Shown here: positions 13,743 through 19,093 of the stretch, in pieces | Layout: each line of letters opens with the position of its first letter | Position numbering within the stretch: position 1 is the first letter of the stretch | Assembly (NCBI GenBank): GCA_045649545.1 | Contig: JAZRQE010000039.1 | Coordinates: forward strand, 1-19,093 | Length of the DNA stretch: 19,093 nt | Source of the DNA: UMGS172 sp045649545 | Lineage (GTDB): Bacteria > Bacillota > Clostridia > Oscillospirales > Acutalibacteraceae | Reading direction: 5' to 3' | Notes under the pieces: generated by a model | Told to the model about the DNA's origin: nothing | Databases searched by the model: none | Seen by the model: only the letters and a program-made list of their open reading frames with translations | Program-made: the position numbers and the translations under genes

Positions 13743-14436
13743 TTTTCCTCAAAATCCTTTCCATAAATTTTACTAACATACTAATCATGAGTACTAAAAC
13801 AATATAAATTACTGCCATTGCAAGATAAGGAACCATAAACTCGTATGTATTGGTACCAATGTTATTAAATGCTTTATAAAGGTCAGTAGCTCCAATGAAA
13901 CTTACAACCGATGTTTCCTTAATAAGGGCAATAAATTCATTACCCATCGTCGGTAAAATATTCTTTATCGCCTGTGGGATAACAATTTTACACATTGTAA
14001 CAGAGAAACTTAAACCTAAAGAACGTCCACCCTCCATCTGACCCGGGTCAACAGACATAATACCGCCACGCATAATTTCAGAAATATATGCACCACTGTT
14101 TAATCCAAATACAATTACAGCAACGGTAACAGACGGTAGATTAACGCCCATCAAAGGTAAAATAACATAGTATAGCAACAGAAGTTGAACAACAATAGGT
14201 GTTCCTCTAAAAAATTCGACATATACACTACAAACACCATTCAAAATTCTCGGTAATCGCTTGTATTTAGGCATAACTCTAATAGCAGCAATAATTGTAC
14301 CAATCAATGCACCAATAATCAAGCCGAGAACCGCAATAATTACAGTGTTTTTAAGGCCTTCGAGCATAACTTTATAACCATCATACAATATAAAGTTTTC
14401 ATAGAAGACTTCTATTTTTCTTCCAAAATTTCCCAT
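13726..14436 (-). CDS. Polar amino-acid ABC transporter, permease
   Basis: This 236-aa HisM/GlnP-type inner-membrane permease probably acts as a homodimer, because only one permease gene is present. It has about five membrane helices. The typical N-terminal motif GLKNTVIIAVLGLIIGALIG and the EAA loop near 165-190 (EGGRSLGLSFSVTMCKIVIP) are both seen, followed by QAIKNILPTMGNEFIALIKE, a strong family signature. I chose ATG at 14434-14436 because AAGGA precedes it. An in-frame TTG 21 bases upstream would add seven residues but has no ribosome binding site. It follows the binding protein gene after a 67-bp gap that holds a hairpin. Confidence 0.94.
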   Translation of the reverse strand: MGNFGRKIEVFYENFILYDGYKVMLEGLKNTVIIAVLGLIIGALIGTIIAAIRVMPKYKRLPRILNGVCSVYVEFFRGTPIVVQLLLLYYVILPLMGVNLPSVTVAVIVFGLNSGAYISEIMRGGIMSVDPGQMEGGRSLGLSFSVTMCKIVIPQAIKNILPTMGNEFIALIKETSVVSFIGATDLYKAFNNIGTNTYEFMVPYLAMAVIYIVLVLMISMLVKFMERILRKSDRNM

Positions 14437-14458
14437 AATATTTTCCTTACCAAACAAA

Positions 14459-14490
14459 CAAATGCCTCACCGTTTCCGATGAGGTACTTG
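14459..14490 (-). other. Intercistronic hairpin with GAAA tetraloop
   Basis: On the minus strand CCTCATCG-GAAA-CGGTGAGG forms an 8-bp stem (14465-14472 with 14477-14484) with a GNRA loop, extended by a further AT-rich 5 bp past one mismatch. A TTTGTTTGTTT stretch follows. It lies between the binding protein and permease genes and probably protects mRNA ends or terminates partially, so that more binding protein is made. That role is inference from similar operons. Confidence 0.65.
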
Positions 14491-14503
14491 TCTAAAATTT
14501 AGT

Positions 14504-15358
14504 TTATCTATTCTTATTGATTGCTTCAGTAATGAATTTAGCAGGAGCAGAGTCAATAACGACATAATTAATATTGTTATTAAGCATATCCTGAATAGCT
14601 AAAGAGCCGTTCTTATAACCAACTGTAGTTACTTTAAATCCGGGGAAATCCCAATCGGCGTCGCCTTGACAGTAATACAGACCTGTGGTACCGTTTTGAA
14701 CACCGATTTTAACGCTCTTATCAAATGAATTCAAAATTTTCTCAACATCGGCAGTTGTTTTACATTCATTAAATTTATTATCGTCACTACGTACGATAAG
14801 CTTCTGAGATGCTACATAATAAGTTGTAGTGAAAGTAACATGCTCTTCACGGGCAGGTTTAATAGTGAGACCTGCCATAGCAATGTCACACTTATGCTGA
14901 CCAACTGATAAACAAACAGAATCAAAATCCATATCCATTATAACAAGTTCTTGGTTAAGGTATTGAGCAAAGAGAGAGGCGATTTCCATATCAATACCGA
15001 GATACTTATCACCTTGGGTATACTCAAACGGTTCAAAATGAGCGTTAGTTGCAACAACGAGCTGGTCTTTGCTTGTATCCAACTGAGCAGAAGTTACAGG
15101 AGTCGGAGTTCCATCACCAAAATATTTATTGCAAATTTCATCGAATTTACCATTACTTTTGATTTCAGCAATAAATTGATTTGCTTTAGTTAACAATTCA
15201 GGTTGATTCTTGTCAACACCAAAAGCATATTCTTCCTCGGTAAGGTTAATCTCGATAACCTTAGCAGTAACTTTCTCCTTATCATCGCCACAGCCTACAA
15301 GACCTACAAGTCCCAAAACTAAAACTAAACAAAGAACTAATGATAATACCTTTTTCAT
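14504..15358 (-). CDS. Amino-acid ABC transporter substrate-binding lipoprotein, apparently circularly permuted
   Basis: A 284-aa lipoprotein with a lipobox LVGC and lipidated Cys23. From about residue 99 it reads as a standard SBP_bac_3 domain. LVVATNAHFEPFEY is the first strand, AGLTIKPAREEHVTF carries Arg170 for the ligand carboxylate, VQNGTTG starts lobe 2, and YVVIDSAPA has Asp269 for the ligand amine. The protein ends at ITEAINKNR, where this family normally continues with a last strand and helices. That missing segment (EEEYAFGVDKNQPELLTKAN ... FDEICNKYFGDG, about 41-83) stands at the N-terminus instead. ATG at 15356-15358 is chosen because a perfect GGAGGT lies 6 bases upstream; a longer ORF to 15409 lacks this. 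It is the first gene of the operon. Confidence 0.93.
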   Translation of the reverse strand: MKKVLSLVLCLVLVLGLVGLVGCGDDKEKVTAKVIEINLTEEEYAFGVDKNQPELLTKANQFIAEIKSNGKFDEICNKYFGDGTPTPVTSAQLDTSKDQLVVATNAHFEPFEYTQGDKYLGIDMEIASLFAQYLNQELVIMDMDFDSVCLSVGQHKCDIAMAGLTIKPAREEHVTFTTTYYVASQKLIVRSDDNKFNECKTTADVEKILNSFDKSVKIGVQNGTTGLYYCQGDADWDFPGFKVTTVGYKNGSLAIQDMLNNNINYVVIDSAPAKFITEAINKNR

Positions 15359-15399
15359 AAAATTACCTCCAACAGTCTTTCGACTCAAATTACAATGTA

Positions 15400-15428
15400 A
15401 GTATAACATTATATTTTTTAAAATGCAA
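15400..15428 (-). promoter_or_regulatory. Sigma-A promoter of the amino-acid ABC operon
   Basis: On the minus strand TTGCAT (15423-15428), a 17-bp spacer and TATACT (15400-15405) lie about 40 bp upstream of the binding protein start. Confidence 0.7.
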
Positions 15429-15455
15429 GCAATATTTATGATTTAAGTATATTTA

Positions 15456-15496
15456 TACAAACAAACAGCCGATAAACCTTTTATTTACCGACTGTT
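15456..15496 (-). terminator. Intrinsic terminator of radA
   Basis: A 13-bp stem (15464-15476 with 15484-15496, two G-T pairs) with a 7-base loop is followed on the minus strand by TTTGTTTG. It lies about 22 bp past the radA stop. Confidence 0.8.
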
Positions 15497-15518
15497 CAGT
15501 GTTTATTGATGTATAAAA

Positions 15519-16883
15519 TTAAAAAATATTTGCAATTGCTTCGTGTAAATTTCTGACACCGATAACTTCGATATCAGATTTCACTTTAATCTGCTTTAAG
15601 CAAGAACGCGGTACAATGCAACGACCGAATCCCAATCGTGCTGCTTCAATTATGCGAGCGGAAATGCGTGATACAGAACGAACTTCACCTGAAAGTCCAA
15701 TTTCACCGATAGCGACAACATCATCCGGCATGGGTTTGTCCGTAATACCGGAAACCAGGGCTAATGCTACAGCCAAATCAGCAGCAGGCTCGTCCAATTT
15801 TAAGCCGCCAACGATGTTCAAATATGTATCCATAGTTGAAAATCTATAACCGAAGCGTTTTTCCAAAACTGCTAACAAAAGGCTTAAACGGTTAAAATCA
15901 AAACCTGTCGACATTCTGCGTGCATTGCCGTACCCCGATGTTGAAACCAAGCTCTGCACTTCGGCTAAAATTGGTCTTGAACCTTCCATAACGCAGGAAA
16001 TACAGTTGCCCGAAACATTTGTATTACGCTCCGAAAGTAATGCAGCAGAGGGGTTTTCAACCTCACTTAAACCAATATCGTTCATTTCGAAAACGCCGAT
16101 TTCGTTTGTTGAGCCAAAACGGTTTTTAACCGCACGTAATATTCTGTAAGCGTAATTACGTTCACCCTCAAAGTACAAAACTGCATCAACAATATGCTCC
16201 ATTACTTTAGGGCCTGCTATTGCACCGTCTTTATTAACGTGACCGACAATAATTATAGGAATATCAAGTGCTTTACCTACCCTTAATAAAAGGTTAGTGC
16301 ATTCCCTAACCTGTGTAACACTGCCGGGTGAAGACTGAATTTCCGCGTGATTCATAGTCTGAATCGAGTCAATCATCACAACCTCGGGCTTATTAAGTTT
16401 TATGTATTCGCAAACCGTTTCAACATCGGTTTCGGTCATAACGGACAAAGAAGCACTGTTTACCGAAAGACGCTCAGCCCTCAATTTTAACTGTTTCGCC
16501 GATTCTTCTCCTGAAACATACAAAACCTTTTTATCATTTGCAAATGTGCCACAGGCTTGCATAAGCAGGGTCGATTTTCCTATACCTGGGTCACCCGACA
16601 AAAGCACTACCGAACCTTTTACAAGACCACCGCCCAAAACTCGGTCAAACTCCCCTATTCCGGTTTTATAACGAAGTTCATCGTCGGTTGTAATATCCGA
16701 CACAGGGGTGACAGAAGAAAAATTACGAGTTTTAGTAGAATTTAAAACCGCAGTCGGACTTGATTTAGATTCTATTTCCTCATTTAAAGTGTTCCACTCT
16801 TTACACTGCGGGCATTGACCGTACCATTTAGGCGATGCATAACCGCAATTAGAACATATATAATTTGTTTTCAACTTTGCCAT
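15519..16883 (-). CDS. radA: DNA repair ATPase RadA (Sms)
   Basis: This 454-aa RecA-like helicase acts in recombination by promoting branch migration and processing of joint molecules. The N-terminal zinc finger has Cys10, Cys13, Cys24 and Cys27 (YICSNCGY and QCPQCKEW). Walker A is GDPGIGKST (97-105), Walker B is VVMIDSIQTM, and the RadA-specific motif KNRFG is at 253-257. The C-terminal Lon-protease-like domain includes LDEPAADLAVALALVSG and GEIGLSGEVR. It is full length. ATG at 16881-16883 has AGGAG upstream. It follows the amidase gene by 22 bp on the same strand, so the two may share a transcript. Confidence 0.97.
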   Translation of the reverse strand: MAKLKTNYICSNCGYASPKWYGQCPQCKEWNTLNEEIESKSSPTAVLNSTKTRNFSSVTPVSDITTDDELRYKTGIGEFDRVLGGGLVKGSVVLLSGDPGIGKSTLLMQACGTFANDKKVLYVSGEESAKQLKLRAERLSVNSASLSVMTETDVETVCEYIKLNKPEVVMIDSIQTMNHAEIQSSPGSVTQVRECTNLLLRVGKALDIPIIIVGHVNKDGAIAGPKVMEHIVDAVLYFEGERNYAYRILRAVKNRFGSTNEIGVFEMNDIGLSEVENPSAALLSERNTNVSGNCISCVMEGSRPILAEVQSLVSTSGYGNARRMSTGFDFNRLSLLLAVLEKRFGYRFSTMDTYLNIVGGLKLDEPAADLAVALALVSGITDKPMPDDVVAIGEIGLSGEVRSVSRISARIIEAARLGFGRCIVPRSCLKQIKVKSDIEVIGVRNLHEAIANIF

Positions 16884-16905
16884 TTTAATCTCCTGTATAT
16901 TAATT

Positions 16906-17511
16906 TTAAGATTTATAATATTTATAATATTTTATAATTCCATCTGCTATAGAGAATGCAATTCTTGATTGATACTCTGACGATTTAAAGTTAGATAAAT
17001 CGTCAAGATTACTCAAAAAACCGCACTCAACAATCACGCTCGGTACAGTTGCATGGTAAAGCAGGTAAATATCTTTTGTCGTCTGCTTAACAACACGTTT
17101 GTTATCGGTTTGAACTTGAGTTGTAATCGAACTCTGAATCAATTTTGCCAAATGTTCAGAATCACCTATTTTAGAATGAAACACTTGAGCACCGTGAGGT
17201 TGAGTCGTTTGATATTTGTTCATATGAATACTCACAAAAATTGCATTCGGGTACCGTTTCATTAATTCAACACGATTTTTAATATCACTAACCTTGGCAG
17301 AAATACCTCTATCATTCGTGTCATTAACGGCAACGTCCTCAGTTCTGACCATAACCGTATTATAGCCAAAAAAACTTAATGTGGCTTGAAGTTTTAACGC
17401 AATGGGCAGATTGATATCCTTTTCAACTGTGCCGTCATACGCAACCGCCCCACCGTCAAACCCGCCGTGGGCTGAGTTAGCTAATACTATACTTTTTAAG
17501 TATTCTTGCAT
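16906..17511 (-). CDS. CwlD-like N-acetylmuramoyl-L-alanine amidase, N-terminus possibly lost or replaced
   Basis: A 201-aa Amidase_3 domain that cleaves the bond between MurNAc and the stem peptide. Zinc ligands are His15 (AHGGFDGGA), Glu30 (TVEKDIN) and His96 (FVSIHMNKY), and the catalytic Glu162 is in VIVECGFLSN. Overall it resembles CwlD, which makes muramic delta-lactam in the spore cortex. Unlike usual CwlD (about 230-240 aa with an N-terminal membrane segment), this ORF starts directly at the first strand of the catalytic domain, with no signal or anchor. The motif before the zinc His is LANSAHGG instead of the normal I-D-x-G-H-G-G. No ribosome binding site precedes the ATG at 17509-17511, and the frame is open back only to the TAG stop of the recombinase. 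The gene may have been interrupted by a mobile element. Confidence 0.85.
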   Translation of the reverse strand: MQEYLKSIVLANSAHGGFDGGAVAYDGTVEKDINLPIALKLQATLSFFGYNTVMVRTEDVAVNDTNDRGISAKVSDIKNRVELMKRYPNAIFVSIHMNKYQTTQPHGAQVFHSKIGDSEHLAKLIQSSITTQVQTDNKRVVKQTTKDIYLLYHATVPSVIVECGFLSNLDDLSNFKSSEYQSRIAFSIADGIIKYYKYYKS

Positions 17512-17530
17512 AATTTGTCGTTTTTTGACT

Positions 17531-17554
17531 GTGGAAAACGCCTAAATTTTCCAC
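17531..17554. repeat. Perfect 8-bp inverted repeat over the recombinase stop codon
   Basis: GTGGAAAA (17531-17538) and TTTTCCAC (17547-17554) flank an 8-base centre holding the TAG stop. No T run follows on either strand. It could be part of an attachment site, a weak mRNA hairpin or chance. Confidence 0.6.
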
Positions 17555-19093
17555 TCAATCTTAATTTCTCTTTTGCCATCCTCTTTGAGCTTTCCGATGA
17601 AGATTTTGCTTATGAATTCATCGGCAATCTCGAATGTAAGAGTATCAATTTTTCGGTACTTTTCGAGTATCGATTTTGTATCCGTTTTCATTTCATTACC
17701 CGCAAGTGCGGCAAGCTTTGATTTCAAAATTTCGATGCGTTTTTCTATGTCCCCAGATTCCTTTTGATAGCTTTCTCGGTACTTAGTAAACTCCTCTAAC
17801 GATATGACACCATCCAATTTGTCGGTGTACATCTGAGCCATTCGGTTATCGTTACGCTTTACCTTTTCTTCGAGTTCGGCAATTTGCGACTGCAAGGTTT
17901 TTGCACCGTTCTTTTTCCTTTTAGGTGCATCCAACTTGCCAATCTGCTTTTTATCGTAGTATTTATCAAGTAACTTGTTTATTTCATCTACTACGATTTG
18001 CTCTAACTCATCAAGGCGAATGCTGTGCTCATTATCACAAACTCCGTTAGTGGTTTTCCGAGTTCTGCAAGAAAGATAATTATATCTGCCGTCACGCAGC
18101 TTATAGCTCATTTTCCACATTGTGTTGCCACACTCAGCGCAAAACACCTTTTTGGCAAGCGAATAACAACTACCGCTTGGAATTTTTTGACCTCTACCTC
18201 GTGAAAGCCTAATCTCCTGTGCCTTATAAAAGGTTTCTTTGGAAATAATCGGCTCGTGGGTATCCTCTACAATATCCCACTCGCTTTGCGGCTTTTTGCG
18301 GCGTTTACCCGTTTTGTAGTTTACAACCTCTTGTCGCCCCTGCACCAAAGCACCTGTGTACTCAAATCGGCGAAGAATTGCATAAACCGCCGAATCGGAC
18401 CAGGTTGTCCTAGGCGCATTGTTCTTCTCATAGTTGCCGTTATAATACTTAGAGCCAAGCTCCTTTTTGTGAACGCAAGGCGGCGGAATCATTTCATCAT
18501 TTAATATCTTTGCAATGCTTATGTACCCGAGTCCACCGATATATAAATCAAATATCCGCTGAACTATGGGCGCTGCAACCTCATCAATAATTAAATGATT
18601 CTTGTTGTCGGGGTCAATCAAATAGCCATAAGGTGCAAAAGAGCCAACAAACTCGCCATTTTTCCGTTTAACACTTAAGGTAGCTTTAACGTTGTCCGAT
18701 AACTCTTCCAACTGCCATTCATTTACAAGCCCGTTGATTTGCCGTGTTTTTTTATTGCCTTTAACGTTGGTATCAATGTTATCAACAAGCGCAACAAACC
18801 GTACACCCCATTCTGGAAACTTTCCGTGAATGAAGTGTTCAATCATTTCCATATCACGTGAAAAACGGGATTGTGTTTTGCAGACAACTATCGTGCATCT
18901 GCCTTCTTCGCAGTCTTTCAGCACCTGATTCCAAGCAGGTCTTGAAGCGTCAGCACCACTGTAATCCTCATCACAGTAAATGCCGTTGATTTGCCATCCT
19001 TTCTCGATACAGTAGTTTATTAGCATCGTCTTTTGATTTTGGATACTTTCGCTCTCGTCAGTCTTGTTTTTCTTATCCCTATCCTCTGAAGAA
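17542..19093 (-). CDS. Large serine recombinase (site-specific integrase), 5' end beyond window
   Basis: 516 codons are visible and the frame stays open to the window edge. An internal ATG at 19024-19026 is not the true start, because the upstream codons read DKKNKTDESESIQNQKTML, typical of the first part of such enzymes. The catalytic Ser (usually in a YxRxS motif near residue 10) is outside. Visible are the rest of the resolvase domain (DEDYSGADASRPAWNQV; CKTQSRFSRDM), the recombinase domain (about PYGYLIDPDNKNHLIIDEVA), a zinc ribbon with CAECGNTMW and a later CRTRKTTNGVC, and a long C-terminal coiled coil. Large serine integrases move phages, ICEs and mobilisable transposons and usually lie at one end of the element. 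It ends 30 bp before the amidase start and on the same strand. Confidence 0.93.
   Translation of the reverse strand, partial: SSEDRDKKNKTDESESIQNQKTMLINYCIEKGWQINGIYCDEDYSGADASRPAWNQVLKDCEEGRCTIVVCKTQSRFSRDMEMIEHFIHGKFPEWGVRFVALVDNIDTNVKGNKKTRQINGLVNEWQLEELSDNVKATLSVKRKNGEFVGSFAPYGYLIDPDNKNHLIIDEVAAPIVQRIFDLYIGGLGYISIAKILNDEMIPPPCVHKKELGSKYYNGNYEKNNAPRTTWSDSAVYAILRRFEYTGALVQGRQEVVNYKTGKRRKKPQSEWDIVEDTHEPIISKETFYKAQEIRLSRGRGQKIPSGSCYSLAKKVFCAECGNTMWKMSYKLRDGRYNYLSCRTRKTTNGVCDNEHSIRLDELEQIVVDEINKLLDKYYDKKQIGKLDAPKRKKNGAKTLQSQIAELEEKVKRNDNRMAQMYTDKLDGVISLEEFTKYRESYQKESGDIEKRIEILKSKLAALAGNEMKTDTKSILEKYRKIDTLTFEIADEFISKIFIGKLKEDGKREIKIEWKI

Noticed and set aside
16906..16960. A/T-rich TATTATAAATATTATAAAT stretch as a radA promoter
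   Set aside because: It encodes the end of the amidase (repeated Tyr/Lys codons). Several -10-like hexamers occur, but no convincing -35 at 17 bp.

Overview
The window looks like a chromosomal segment of an anaerobic, low-GC Gram-positive bacterium of the class Clostridia, perhaps the Oscillospiraceae/Ruminococcaceae group. The evidence is AT-rich codon use, strong AGGAGG-type ribosome binding sites, near-consensus sigma-A promoters with 17-bp spacers, and the clostridial gene order nusB - M22-like - xseA - xseB - ispA - dxs - tlyA - nadK. The assignment is inference from gene content; no rRNA gene is present.

Left part (1-6877, minus strand): one tight operon runs from a promoter near 6849-6877 off the left edge. 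It encodes NusB, a TsaD/Kae1-like M22 protein, both exonuclease VII subunits (the 58-aa XseB is easy to miss), farnesyl diphosphate synthase, DXP synthase, a TlyA rRNA methyltransferase and an NAD kinase cut by the window edge. Several genes overlap by 4-8 bp. Divergently, 6924-8080 carries a DivIVA-like coiled-coil gene and a lone fumarase class I beta subunit, closed by a bidirectional terminator shared with a VOC/glyoxalase-like gene.

Middle (8550-12660): tRNA-Ser(CGA), greA, and a secreted SH3-SH3-C39-like peptidase. A MATE transporter follows on the minus strand. Its 5' leader is a separately promoted, structured RNA that ends in an intrinsic terminator and matches no riboswitch class I can name. 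Beyond it lie a 36-aa lipoprotein-like ORF with its own good promoter and ribosome binding site, and tRNA-Lys(UUU).

Right part (12600-19093): a 195-bp diverged tandem duplication begins inside the tRNA-Lys 3' end and carries a second CCA-end and a second terminator. Next comes a polar amino-acid ABC operon (binding protein, permease, ATPase). Its binding protein appears circularly permuted: the segment that normally ends the fold lies at the N-terminus. Then radA, a CwlD-like amidase catalytic domain without a membrane anchor or visible ribosome binding site, and directly upstream a large serine recombinase that runs off the right edge. The junction suggests that a mobile element has inserted into the 5' part of the amidase gene.

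Best candidates for something undescribed are the MATE leader RNA, the permuted binding protein, the recombinase/amidase junction and the tRNA-Lys duplication. I found no CRISPR array and no clear multi-gene defence system.
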